Source: Zoroaster sp. YZ-2022 (Eukaryota > Echinodermata > Asteroidea > Forcipulatida > Zoroasteridae). Taken from it: DNA of 64,000 nucleotides. Where the stretch lies: contig CM055823.1 of NCBI GenBank assembly GCA_029582265.1, positions 19,774,827-19,838,826 of the forward strand, written 5' to 3'. The translations under genes were made by a program, and so were the position numbers. Shown here piece by piece: positions 46,245 through 58,214 of the stretch (the first letter of the stretch is position 1; each line of letters opens with the position of its first letter). The notes under the pieces were generated by a model. That model was not told the DNA's origin. It ran no database searches and saw only the letters and a program-made list of their open reading frames with translations.

Positions 46245-46710
46245 TTTGTTCCTTCGATGTGATAATTACGGTAATATCTACGCAACTCGTTTCTGTCGGA
46301 GCAAAATCTTCTGGTGCAGCACGGAGAAAGGGCCGATTGCCGACGCCCAAATGTCAAACCTAACTCTCCAGAAACTGGAGCGCAATGAAGAAGTCATGGT
46401 TTTTGATAACTGTCTGTTCCAGCAGAGGCTGCTTCACTATGTCGTCAACAAACCGACGTTTCAGCACGAAGCCTCCAAGCGTCCTCCCAACATACACGTC
46501 ATACCTGTCAGTCCTGCCGTCTTCTTCACTTTTGCGCAGTCGTGGAATCCCATGAACAGCGCCCTCAGTAGCTGCTTGGTGTCCATGGTGGTGAATCCCG
46601 TACGGGCGAGGATGCAGCGCCAGTGGGGGAACGAAGACCGTCACGAGTCGTACGACGTCAGTAACTACAGACTTCAGATTTCAAGCAACGAACCCGGTGA
46701 CAAGTCTTGA
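46245..46710 (+). CDS. IRF-like gene, last exon (association domain C-terminal part)
   Basis: Acceptor TTCTGTTTCAG; stop TGA at 46708. With the previous exon it reads LEKGLFLRCDNYGNIYATRF, then CRSKIFWCSTEKGP, KLERNEEVMVFDNCLFQQRL and VIPVSPAVFFTFAQSWN. The YGxIYATRxCxxxIFW and KLER motifs are hallmark IAD segments of IRF4/8-like proteins. The domain mediates dimerisation and recruitment of partners. The C-terminus ends EPGDKS. In another frame just after this stop, SLDPKESIDKELDFAYL is open, and the duplicated copy uses that frame as its end, so the native C-terminus is uncertain. The preceding intron carries a hAT MITE. Confidence 0.92.
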
Positions 46711-47039
46711 TCCAAAAGAGTCCATCGACAAAGAATTAGACTTTGCGTACTTGTAACTGCTCACAGATCTAACAAATTGCATGTTATAAAGCACCCTCTA
46801 TTGACAGTGAACACAGCTTCCTCGTAGGGTCTGCATGGAATGTCCACGATATTGACTGTCGGTTATAGTGATTCATATGGTATAACCAAATGTTTATGTG
46901 TTCCTTATAGTGATTTACTATAGCAGTAGGAGTACAGACAAGCTTAAATCCATCAGTAGTCATGACAGGGAATAGTGGGGGTCTGTGGGCTGGTTTGAAA
47001 ATGGTGGTGGTGTTTTTTGGAGAAAGAAAACCTTTTTTG

Positions 47040-47045
47040 AATAAA
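47040..47045 (+). promoter_or_regulatory. Candidate polyadenylation signal
   Basis: AATAAA about 330 bases after the IRF stop codon; a matching one is in the duplicated copy. Confidence 0.4.
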
Positions 47046-47659
47046 TGGACAAAACGGCAGGAAGGAATATTCAAACAATGTTTTGCTAATTTCCTGCACA
47101 CAGCAAGTGGAACCCACTTGTTGGGGGGGGGGGGGCCTGGAACCACTCTAGTCTTTGGGCTTGTTGTGAGGAATTACTTGCTTTTTGTAATATTTATTTG
47201 TTTACTTGTATATATTATCTAGATCACAATCCTTAATATTCATCACATGTGACATTGTAATTAACAAAATGTATCAAAACATTCATTTCAAATGAGAAAA
47301 ACGTTTGTTTAAAACAAAACAGAAATGGTTCAGCAAGCTTTGATAAGTCTTCTTATTCCCCGAGTCTTGTAAAAGAGTACCCTGTGCCGGTGTCTAAAAC
47401 ATGTTGCCATTTCTAGGGATTTTAAGGCGTGTCTATCATTAAAGGTTTTACCTCCTGGGTATAGTTTAGGTGCAGTAATTAGTAAACCCGTGCTGTATCA
47501 TTGACATGTTGGACAGGGTTGTAGCAAAGGCATCATCTCTTTGGGTGTAGAAACTAATTTGCCGACTGACTTCAGAGGTGGTAAACAAATTTACACCTTC
47601 AAAATCGCTGAAGGGGTTAAGGCATGAGAAATATTTTCGATAGGGTAGGGGTGAACATT

Positions 47660-48035
47660 TTTTTCCCTCCGAAAAGTCGTCAAACGGAGGGGGGGGGGGT
47701 AAACATTAGACATTACCCCCTGAAATTAAATAACCTCAGGAACAAATACTACAAGCCTGCTTTGATGGCTTGATATGGTGGTATCAGCAGATTGAGGCTC
47801 GGTTTACCAACTGGAAACTGATATGGGGGGTTCACCCTACCCCCCCCCCCCCCTTGGCTATAAAAAGTCGCCAAACGGAGAGGGGTAAACAGACATTGCC
47901 CTCTGAAATTAAATAACCTCAGGAACAAATACTACAATACTGCTTTGATGGCTTGATGTGGTGGTATCAGCAGAATGAGGCTCGATTTGCCAACTAGAAA
48001 CTGATATGAGGGGTTCACCCCCCCCCCCCTTGGCG
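47660..48035. repeat. Tandem duplication, two units of about 195 bp
   Basis: Both units carry AAACGGAG, AAATTAAATAACCTCAGGAA, CTGCTTTGATGGCTTGAT and GGGGTTCACCC, with C-runs of different length. Confidence 0.9.
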
Positions 48036-48049
48036 ATGACCATGATGCT

Positions 48050-49640
48050 GGTTCAGTGATTGATGAACTGATGAAGGAATCAATACAATGGCATATCTGT
48101 ATTATATGTATAGGTTATATACAGTGTATCCAAAGGTTTGAACAAATCCACAATTGTTGGTGATCTTATTAATGTCAAATTTGCCGACAGTTGCACTTAC
48201 AATGATGTTGTAAAATATTTACGTAGTTGTGGTTTGAAACAGAAATGGAATGATTGATCACATCTGCTCATGGTGTGAATATCTCTGGGATATCTTAATA
48301 ATTCACTGTGTCACTGTGTTTTATTGTATAAAGCTGTACTGGAATTAAAGAAACTGTACTATCTTGCAAAGTACAATAGTGTTGTCTTCAATCTGTCTGA
48401 TGTTGGGCCATCCATAATACAAGCTAGTGCACTCTGGGAAAAGCTTTTGAAGCTAGTGTGCTCTTTAAAAGGAACTTTGGTATTCTGCTCCGGTCCTTCA
48501 TTTATTCATCAAAAGCACTCTGGAGAGTCACATTATTACCTTGTATAATTAACAAGGAAATGGTGAAAAAAACATTCAGAATTTTCGATTTGCAAACAAG
48601 GACTCTCTACTCCTAACTGGAAATTTGTATTCCATGTCAGATTTTCATACAGCTATGAATAATTGGGAAATAATTTGATTCATTTCACTCTAGAGCCTTT
48701 GACAGAAAGATCATCAACTTAACATCATTTATGAAGTGTTTTGGTAAAATTGAAAATTTTTGTGTGGTTAGATTCCCATTAGTATACACTGCAAATAACC
48801 TGGGGTGTTAAAACTACACCAGTGTTGTTTATATTGGCCAACTCACCCAATTTAACACCATGGAAGTTGACACCAATGGTACAGTCATTTTTTTTTACCA
48901 AATCAGTTTTTGCAGGGCACATTCATTTACTGCACAAACTGAGTGAAAATCCTCATATCCTATATCACACAGAGATCTATTGCTAGGGCGATTGTAGAAA
49001 TGTGCATGATGCAGTGACAGTGAAGAAATCACAAGGAATTTGTCAATTTTTTCTAGCTATTTATTCATCACAAAACATGAAAACCAAATAAATACAAAAT
49101 GATGTTTTGAATTGACAGTAAAATAACAACACATCAGCAGAACAAGTTTGTCAACTTACATAAACAATTTGTATAAGGTCATGTAAACAAATATTTGTAA
49201 TCGTCTTCACTCGACTTTTGATTAGGCACAACTTAAGTATTTCATTTTTTTTATCCACTTAACATTGTTTCAATAATAGTTCCAATAAACAACAACATTT
49301 AAAAGTTCCTATCGTGTATCCTTACCATATTTACCCCGGATAGGATCGGATTTATCTCCTAACTAGGTATGCCAGTAATATGACAGCCAGTTGGGAACAA
49401 ACAATTATTTAAAATAAAACGGCTATCCGAATTTTTGTTTTTGAAAAAGACGATTGTTTTTTTTGTAACATGGCCTTATTGCGATTTGTTCAAAGAATCC
49501 ATGAAACCTAGGAGTCGTCCAATTGTATAAATGTCCTATGATCCGGCCAGAGAGTACTTCAACCCCCCCCCCCCCAAAAAAGCAAACAAACAATTTAACA
49601 CCCAACAAATAAACAAAAATACATAAATAAAACAAACAAA
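48050..49640. other. No gene seen
   Basis: A small inverted-end element may lie at about 48785-48920 (ACACTGCAAA...TTTTTGCAGGGC). C-run at 49563. Otherwise unique AT-rich sequence. Confidence 0.45.
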
Positions 49641-49642
49641 TA

Positions 49643-50650
49643 TCTTGATTCAAAGAGAGTAAGCATACTCATAGAAGCAGTTTGGCCAACATTACCAAAG
49701 TTATACCTTCCCTTCAATGTATATCTTGATTCAAAGAGAGTAAGCATACTCATAGAAGCAGTTTGGCCAACGTTACCAATGTTGTACCTTCCCTTCAATG
49801 TATATCTTGATTCAAAGAGAGTAAGCGTACTCATAGAAGCAGTTATGCCAACATTACCAATGTTGTACCTTCCCTTCAATGTATATCTTGATTCAAAGAG
49901 AGTAAGCGTACTCATAGAAGCAGTTTGGCCAACATTACCAAAGTTATACCTTCCCTTCAATGTATATCTTGATTCAAAGAGAGTAAGCATACTCATAGAA
50001 GCAGTTTGGCCAACGTTACCAATGTTGTACCTTCCCTTCAATGTATATCTTGATTCAAAGAGAGTAAGCGTACTCATAGAAGCAGTTATGCCAACATTAC
50101 CAATGTACCTTCCCTTCAATGTATATCTTGATTCAAAGAGAGTAAAGCATACTCATAGAAGCAGTTTGGCCAACATTACCAATGTTGTACCTTCCCTTCA
50201 ATGTATAATCTTGATTCAAAGAGAGTAAAGCATACTTATAGAAGCAGTTTTGCCAACATTACCAATGTTGTACCTTCCCTTCAATGTATATCTTGATTCA
50301 AAGTGAGTAAGCATACTCATAGAAGCAGTTTGGCCAACATTACCAATGTTGTACCTTCCCTTCAATGTATAATCTTGATTCAAAGAGAGTAAAGCATACT
50401 CATAGAAGCAGTTTTGCCAACATTACCAATGTTGTACCTTCCCTTCAATGTATATCTTGATTCAAAGTGAGTAAGCATACTCATAGAAGCAGTTTGGCCA
50501 ACATTACCAATGTTGTACCTTCCCTTCAATGTATATCTTGATTCAAAGAGAGTAAGCATACTCATAGAAGCAGTTTTGCCAACATTACCAAAGTTATACC
50601 TTCCCTTCAATGTATATCTTGATTCAAAGAGAGTAAACATACTCATAGAA
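49643..50650. repeat. 81-bp minisatellite, about 13 copies
   Basis: Unit includes CTTGATTCAAAGAGAGTAAG, CATAGAAGCAGTTTGGCCAA and ACCTTCCCTTCAATGTATAT. The 81-bp period gives open frames on both strands, interrupted where units differ by one or more bases. It decays at 50650-50720 into ACATAACCTTCC fragments. Confidence 0.96.
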
Positions 50651-50742
50651 ACAGTTTTGCCAACATAACAATGCCAACATAACCTTCCTTCCTTTCCAGT
50701 TTTGCCAACATAACCTTCCTTTTAACATTAGTAGTATAATCG

Positions 50743-50970
50743 TGACCGGATTCTACAAAGTGACTCTTGAAGTCGTGTTTTCACATTTGGATTTTTTTTT
50801 ATCTAAGTAAAACAAGCACATTATCATCTTCAATTTGCTACAACACTATAGTGATGTAAGACTTTTTATAGGCTGAATTTCATTGACAATTTCTTTGGAC
50901 GTACATTCAACAAAGTCATGCTTAAGTAGTTTTGGCAACTTCAGACTCACTTCGTAAGATTGGGTCACAA
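50743..50970. mobile_element. MITE, GTGACC-ended family
   Basis: GTGACCGGATTCTACAAAGT at the left; CACTTCGTAAGATTGGGTCAC at the right (inverted, with mismatches). Related to 23793-24292. Confidence 0.7.
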
Positions 50971-50979
50971 TTGCAGAGT

Positions 50980-53505
50980 GCTCTACCCCACCAAACTAAA
51001 ATGAAGAATCAATCAGCATTTTTGGGGAGAACTACTACATTACAGATATACAAAAGTCCTTCTAGGATAAACACACAGATTAGTCACAAAGGTATTTATA
51101 GGCGTACGCTTTACAGTTTGTTTAATGATGTATCGCTCGTGTTTTTCGCTATTTTACCGGACAGTAAATTTTTCATTGCTATTTTACTTGAGAAAGTGAA
51201 TGAAAATGCTGTAAAATTACACGTTTAAAAAAAATATTTTTTGAGAAACATGATTTTGCATTAAATTATGTGCCGAAATGAATTCATGGTGGTTTCCGTC
51301 ATAAAATAATGTTGACACTTTATTATTGTTAAACTGCGAGCTTTTGACCATTATTTTTGTGAAATAAAATTTCAAAGTATCTGTTTTCTTCTTTCACTGT
51401 TCGTAATAATATAACACGAGTGTACTATACTGCGCAATATTCAATCTTCGTGATTAGCTAAAGAGTAACCTTCTCGAAACCGACACTTTGTTTTTGAAAC
51501 AGAAAAATCCACAAACAGAAAAATGTACACAATTATATTGATAAGTTGTTTATCGTGCATCTACAATTACACGCAGTTTCAGTTACCCGTAGGTTTCAGG
51601 GTTTGAAAACGGGGGCCAGGTTTTTGTTTGTTTGTTTGCTTGTTTTTTTGAGCAAGTGGATCTCAAACATACGGCATGAAGAAATGTTAATACATTCCTT
51701 ATTTTCTATATGTTGAGTGCATGGCAAGGCGGAACTTGCTTGACAAGATGGACGGGATTGTAACCATTCTCCATCCACCATCAACCTACGGGACTGAGTT
51801 TATATACATACAGAAAATAAAATGCAAATATATTGTAAATAATTTATATATAAAGGCAGGGAACTTATTTTAGTCCGCATCTTCATTTACCAGCAAAATG
51901 AACACATAATGTGCTTTTACACGACGCTTGTATATACATAACATAGAAATGCAAAAATGATGATAAATTAAGTTGATATAATGTGTATTTTCGAAAGCAA
52001 ACAGTTTATAATAGAAAATGCATAAAATTGGTACACCTATAGGCCGTAAATTACCGTAGGGCCTACATCAGAAATATTCCTTCTGGCAATTGATTATAAG
52101 CCTCAAGTCGTTTTAGCGCCCCCACTCGCCCAAAATGAAGTAATAGATAAAACTATGCCCAATGTTTAATTCCACTTTTTTAAGTGTAAAGATTCTAGTT
52201 TCTAATTTTTTAAGTGTAAAGTTCCAGCGTTCACTGGTTTGGATTAATACACCCCCACTTTCAAAATCATTCCGCCGTCGTTGGACTGAATTAATTTGCT
52301 CTCTTGCCAATCTTCTCAGCTTCATCAAGCCTTACACAATATACAGCTATCTGAATACGTCTACATAATATACAGTTTCCTTGTATAGCCATAGGCCTAA
52401 TTGTTTTCACATCACCATCAGTACAGAATGTAAATAATTGATTTTTAATTCCAGTAATGGAGCTTCTTGGAGCGGTATAGTCTTGCTTATTGGTAACTAT
52501 GTCAGTAATAATTACAATCCATTCAACAGGTGATGGTGATAAAAAAATATATAATACAATCACAATGCTCTAAAGCGAGCCAGTTACCAAGGGCAACCAT
52601 TACGTCAATTGATAAACAGAAGACCTTACAATAAAAGAGATATCAATATTGAATTCAAATAGTATCCATCATATGATACAACAAAACACTATGGTAAGCC
52701 TTTTCCAATACAAATTGCCGGGTTGAGTATGATATGCAACATGTACATAAATGTATACCAATGCACAAAACATCATGTCATTCTCCCATGTGATAACCAC
52801 CTGAACACACCCAATTTGTATTGCATTATAAGAGCATCTACAACAACCCAAAGACAATGCAAAAGCCATACAACAAATTGATATAACTCTAGCTTAACTA
52901 CAGAGAATAAGAACAGTAGTCTAGTACTAAAGACACCTTTAATTGAGATAGAGCTGCTTCGAAAATTGTTTATAGAAAAATATATTTAAATTAAATGTGT
53001 ATATCTACATGTGAAAAGCCACAGATATAGTTAAATAAAATTATTGCTATTTTGTTGGATCTATTTTCGTATCACTATTACTATTATAACAATGAAGTAG
53101 GCTATAATAACCATGCGCACACCATACACACAACACACGTAATTTGGCAGTTGCAGTGGGTCTGCGATGTATGTCGCAAGGTCATAGCATTTTCTCACGG
53201 TCTTTTTTCATGATTAAAAGTTTGAAATGTAATACCTTTTTGTCAATACTTTCAATATTCACATGGTAGGGATATAATTTCAACCGCTTCTTATGTTTAT
53301 TTTCCTATGAAAACTCTTATCCAGCTAACTCATTATCTGATAAGTTTATGGTAATTACAATGTAAACAAAGTTACACATCCAAAAGGATGTGCTTTTTTG
53401 CGAGTGGAACAAGAAGCAACTCGGAAACCTCTGGATAAGAAAAATCCGTAATGGTTACCGGTACTTTACAGTACACAGTAAGCTATGATACAACAATATC
53501 CTAAA
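50980..53505. other. No gene seen
   Basis: AT-rich unique sequence. A short direct repeat TTTTTTAAGTGTAAAG occurs twice at 52175-52220. No phase-supported exon. Confidence 0.45.
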
Positions 53506-53508
53506 TGA

Positions 53509-53792
53509 CTAAGATTAATTGTGGTGACACCATGTGAAAATCTCAATTGAGTAGTAATTAGTTTTGAAAAGAATTGGAGGTTACAACTCGACGTTTCGAT
53601 CAGTATGCTCTGATCGTCCTCAGGAGAATGAGGACGATCAGAGCATACTGATCGAAACGTTGAGTTGTAACCTCCAATTCTGTTCAGAACTAATTACTAC
53701 CGGTACTCAACAAAGATTTTCACATGGTGTCACCGCAATTAGTCTTACTTGTCCTCTTCACCATGCAAAATAAAGCTACAAGTTTTACCTAA
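53509..53792. mobile_element. Penelope-derived palindrome (foldback)
   Basis: Two arms joined at CCTCAGGAGAATGAGGACG; arms carry CGACGTTTCGATCAGTATGC and its inverse, ending at GGTGTCACCGCAATTAGTCT. Near-perfect hairpin of about 115 bp per arm, plus an outer CCATGCAAAATAAAGCTACA tail on the right. Confidence 0.9.
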
Positions 53793-54024
53793 TATAATAT
53801 CCTAAACGAGTTCTTTGCAATTCAAAACTTCCTACAGGAATGTTCTTGTTTATGACCATGGATATGATACAGCTTTCTTTTTTCGTTCCTTGATTATTTT
53901 ATACCTCTTTAGTTTTTGAATTTTATTATTTTCTTCCCAACATTCCCCCTTTTGTCTGTTTCTCGTCCTCCCTTTGTCTCGTCTCCTTTGTTGTCTGTTT
54001 TATGTGTTGTATAATGCACGTAAA

Positions 54025-54388
54025 GTGGATTGTCGTGCGGTCTAGCGCACTGAACTCAAGTTCTGGTGTTGCCAGCAGCAGAGTGTGGGTTCGAGCCCCG
54101 GCCGTGACACCTGTGTCCTTGAGCAAGACACTTAACCATAATTGCTTCTCTCCACCCAGGGGTTAAATGGGCACCTGTGAAGGCAGAGATGGTTTGCTCT
54201 ATATGCGCTAGAAATGGCAGCAATTGAGCTGTATACTCCCCAGGGAGCTGAGATGGTTTCAGGAATGATTTATGAGCCTTATGAGCCTTATGAGCAGGGA
54301 TAATAATATAATGCGCCTTGAGCGCCACTTAGTTGGTGGATACGTGCGCTATATAAATCTATACATTATTATTATTATTATTATTATG
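54025..54388 (+). mobile_element. tRNA-derived SINE, full copy
   Basis: Box B GGGTTCGAGCCCC, then GTCCTTGAGCAAGACACTTA, CTCCACCCAGGGGTTAAAT, GGGAGCTGAGATGGTTTC and GCGCTATATAAAT, ending in an ATT repeat tail. GATTTATGAGCCTTATGAGCC contains a small internal duplication. Confidence 0.92.
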
Positions 54389-54804
54389 TTAATGCACACC
54401 CCTACAAGCTTTTGTCTGTTATTGTCCTCCCTTGATCTCGTCTCCGTTGTTGTCTGGTTTATGTTAAGGCACACCCCTACAAGCTTTTGCTCATTGTGTT
54501 TGTGCCTCCATTCTGATACATCATTGTGCTTATCAAATAAAACCTTTTCTCATTCATGTAAATTCATTTTTATCTTTTTAATATGTATGTTTATAATGTA
54601 TGTATACATTACTTGAAATAATTATTTGTTTAAAGTTGACATTGACAAGCATCTGCTTATTATGTCTACATCTTGTTTTCTCTTGTTTTTTTAATTCTTA
54701 TACTTATTGTATACATGACATTAATTTGTCCATTTATAATGTATCTGGAGAATGGAAATAAATGTAATATTGAATTGAAATTTAATTTAATTGAATTTAA
54801 TTTA

Positions 54805-54806
<2 letters not shown>

Positions 54807-54894
<88 letters not shown>

Positions 54895-54913
54895 TATATA
54901 CATATATATATAC
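54807..54913. repeat. (TA)n microsatellite
   Basis: About 50 TA units with a few CA interruptions at the right end. Confidence 0.97.
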
Positions 54914-54916
54914 ATG

Positions 54917-55192
54917 TATACGCAATTCGTCCCTAATTTGCCATAGTGACCAATCCCGAATTAAGTTGGCATAGTGACCAATGCGGTATTGGTCACTTTG
55001 CCAAATTACAAAAATAGCCAGTTAGAGCATTCGTCATTTGAATGCATGCTCTATCTCCAAAACTATAAGGAATACATGCATGTGGATTAGATACAATGGT
55101 AGGTCTCTTCCTGAATGTACTAATGGGCGGGAAAACTTAAAATTGAAAAAAGTTGGATTGGTCACTATGGCAAATTAGGGACGAATTGTATC
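54917..55192. mobile_element. MITE with 38-bp terminal repeats
   Basis: Left ACGCAATTCGTCCCTAATTT then GCCATAGTGACCAATCC; right GGATTGGTCACTATGGC then AAATTAGGGACGAATTGT. It abuts the TA microsatellite. A TAGTGACCAAT motif recurs internally. Confidence 0.9.
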
Positions 55193-55199
55193 CTCGTCG

Positions 55200-56219
55200 C
55201 CATGCAATGCAGTATTCTTGGTTACATTTACCGTATCAAGCTGAGGTGGTCAAAAGCATCGTTCAATTCACTAGCAATGAAGCCATGCGTTGTAACGAAC
55301 TGTAACAGCTTGTCTTGCAGACTGCATCGTTGAATCAGACTCACCACCACAAATTTCCATCACGCCATGTTTGTACAAACGCTTCCCTGATGCACACATG
55401 TCTATATTATTATACTTCCAAGGACCTGAGCGGACCTCATATTGTTCCACTCTGTTGTTTCCATTGTTATTGAACTTTCTTGGCCATGTCCTGGAGGATT
55501 CATTACACAGTTACTTCCAAGGACCATGAGAATTTCTTCTGAGGACTGTTTTTGGCTTTTGTTATCAATTCCCGGGAAGTATATTATAGCTATATCTGCT
55601 CACTGGACTCGTGCACGTATCAGTCCAGTACATTGTAAATATACAACATTTCACACAAGCAGCTCTCGGTAATCTTCGTAAGAATAATTTTGCATATTGT
55701 GGTAGGCCGGCTAATATTTGTTTACAAAAAGCAAATTGCTTTATCTTCAGTGTTGAAAGGAAACACTTCAGAAGAAGAATAAAAAACTGATTTACTTCAA
55801 AAGACTTATCAGAATTGTGATTAAAAGTTGTGGTGTATTTCGCTGTTTTCAATCGGTACACTTAAGTCTGTTTTCCTTACACGGGAAGTACTAGTCACTT
55901 TCAAATGGGATATTTCACAAAATAACTGTAGGAGCCATTATTTGACCAAATATATATCATTTCGCGTCAAAATCACTTAATCACTCTTTATCAATGCTCT
56001 TTATAATTTTGTGAAATGAGTTATTTCAAAGTAGTTTACTTTCTTTAACTTTCATGTTAAGATCCGATGGTGACGTACTAAAGTCCGTAAGGTTGCCGTA
56101 CCGCACCTTCATTTGACTATTAATCAGGAGTTGACGGCTTTTGACGTGTTTCATCAATACGCTTTTAAAAGTTTGTAGAGCTATGGCCTTGCTCTAGTCA
56201 TACATACATGTAGGCCTAT
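55200..56219. other. No gene seen (3' side of the GPCR)
   Basis: Downstream flank of the GPCR gene. No recognised feature. Confidence 0.45.
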
Positions 56220-57263
56220 TTAATCCGGCTGTAGCGACGAGTTTGATGTCTGCCTGCAGTTGCATTTCTGCCTCAGTGCACCAAAGCCGTTAGATACCAT
56301 TTTGTGTAGAACCTTACGGAACTGTCTGTTTCTCATGTACAAAATGATTCCGTCTGCCCAGCAGGTGGTATAGACGAACATTTGTGCGGCATTTCCTAGG
56401 TTTAGGCCTATGTTATAATACCGAAATGGGCCATAACGCAGAAAAACCACTGTGGCAAACGGAACCCAACCTACCACAACAAAAGCCAATATGAGGATAA
56501 CAGTGGTAAAAGACTTAGTCTGGATTCGTCTTGGGTTGTTATTTCCAGCTGCAAATTGGTTTTCCCGCGCATTACGCTGAGCCTGGTGACGTCTGGCGAT
56601 TATCAGAATGTGTATGTATAAAACCACGATAATGACCAGTCCTAGAAGAAAGATGCCAAATAAGATGTATATTATTAGCAGAAGAACTCTAGTCACGTAA
56701 CTACAGCGTTGTGTTCCTTCTCCTAGATTTCCTCCAATGCTAATGATTGTGACTGAAACCCAGTTACAAACAACAATAATCCGTGATCTGCGGGTTGTCA
56801 TCAATCGTGGATAGTGTAGACACCGGGCAATAGCAAGGTACCGGTCAATAGTCACGAGCAACAGTGAAATAAAGGACTGGAAAAGGAAAATCATAAACAT
56901 GATGAGGGGAATGCAGGGAAACCGTGGTGTTTCAATCAATAAGGCAATAGGTCTCTTGTAAAGTATAGATGTGATAACTAAAGTTATACCCGTACCAAAG
57001 TCTGAGACGGTGAGCGATCCCAGGAATATCTTTGTAGATGTCGCTATGTTTTCCACTCGACGAATAACAACTAAGAACAATGGATTTAGAGTCAAGATTA
57101 GAACAATAGTCAATACGAGATAAACGGAGGACCACAAAGGGGGTTCATTGCATAACCAGTAGGAGTCACCGGAGCAGTAGGAGCAGTAGTGATCGTAGTC
57201 AAACGTAGACATATTATCCATCGAATGATTTGAAGACATTTCACAGTCATTATATAAAGTCAT
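56220..57263 (-). CDS. Rhodopsin-class G-protein-coupled receptor, single exon
   Basis: 347 codons, starting ATG at 57263. The N-terminus (about 45 residues) has two N-glycosylation sites (N12, N17) and is Cys- and Asp-rich. Seven hydrophobic segments follow: about 46-68, 79-101, 116-140, 161-178, 193-223, 251-276 and 287-310. Family marks: D88 in helix 2 (LTVSDF), C117 and C187 (the usual disulfide pair), D140-R141-Y142, W168, and WVP at 266-268 in helix 6. Helix 7 is odd: the usual NPxxY region reads ADGIILYMRNRQFR, so Asn and Pro are replaced by Asp and Gly. C334/C336 could be lipidated. Intronless receptors of this class are abundant in some invertebrate deuterostomes; ligand unknown. GPCRs pass extracellular signals to G proteins at the plasma membrane. 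Confidence 0.93.
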   Translation of the reverse strand: MTLYNDCEMSSNHSMDNMSTFDYDHYCSYCSGDSYWLCNEPPLWSSVYLVLTIVLILTLNPLFLVVIRRVENIATSTKIFLGSLTVSDFGTGITLVITSILYKRPIALLIETPRFPCIPLIMFMIFLFQSFISLLLVTIDRYLAIARCLHYPRLMTTRRSRIIVVCNWVSVTIISIGGNLGEGTQRCSYVTRVLLLIIYILFGIFLLGLVIIVVLYIHILIIARRHQAQRNARENQFAAGNNNPRRIQTKSFTTVILILAFVVVGWVPFATVVFLRYGPFRYYNIGLNLGNAAQMFVYTTCWADGIILYMRNRQFRKVLHKMVSNGFGALRQKCNCRQTSNSSLQPD

Positions 57264-58153
57264 GGTGATTATTCTGCAATGTCTGAAACAAAATATAGAC
57301 CTATGCCTTTATGGTGTGATCAGGTGAGCTCCCGTACAATAACTAACTGAAGTTCTGCTTCTATACCGTCACAACCATGTAGGCCTATTATCCGTCTACA
57401 ATTATGTATGGAGTGAAAGAACGTGTAGTCTTTGCTATTTGGTTTCTTACTGTGATGTTCAAAGGTGAACGTTAAATCATGTCCCTAAATCATCTCCAAA
57501 CTTAGAGCTCCGATACCTGACTGTTGTCTTTGCAGTCTCTTAATACTGTTCCGTTGTTAAAAGACTAGTTTGTGTATGTCCGTGTTTATTGATGCTGGTC
57601 ATTTCTGTACGTCACGCGAGGGATGCCATTCAAGATTGGACAGAAATTCGAAAAACAACCAGGTTATATTGGATTCTCATTCTATTTTCATTTTGCTGAT
57701 CCGTTATGGCGCTTGACAAAATGACATCAAACGTCAAGCTTTACATATTAATGACGTCATGGGTAGGCGTGCGCATGTGTGTTTTTTAGCGTTGTGGATT
57801 TGGTAGTCAGCCTGTCATTGGATGATAATATTCTTGCACCGTTATCATGCTGGCTGATAGGAAACAGAGGCGGGAACGTGTTTGGAAGGACTTATAACAA
57901 ACGTCGGTGATGTGGTTTGAGGATGTAAGGAACCTAGTCAATGACAGTGGAGCACGTGGGTCTAATAAGAGCGAAGTCCCCGTGGAATCAGTGGGATGAA
58001 GCTTACTATTTGGAACACAATAATTAATTGAACAGAACCAACAATAGATCATAATTTCATCAATGAAAGAAATCGTAGGTAGAAAATTACACATAATAAT
58101 AATAAATTTTACAGGAAAGACGGAGAACCATTTATATACAGGAATTTGTTTAT

Positions 58154-58162
58154 AACAACAGC

Positions 58163-58214
<52 letters not shown>
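58154..58214. repeat. (CAA)n microsatellite
   Basis: About 19 CAA units, with one early GCAACA interruption. Confidence 0.97.

Larger units (their letters stand above)
46077..47264. repeat. Segmental duplication, original (partner 62169-63272)
   Basis: From TACCCCGGTGTCTCTGGTG onward, through the last IRF exon and 3' region to the TTAA at 47261, the sequence aligns with the 62-63 kb segment in the same orientation. Confidence 0.93.

Noticed and set aside
54025..54100. Genuine tRNA gene
   Set aside because: A box B-like sequence is present, but it is followed by SINE body and ATT tail and shared with other copies; no cloverleaf could be supported.
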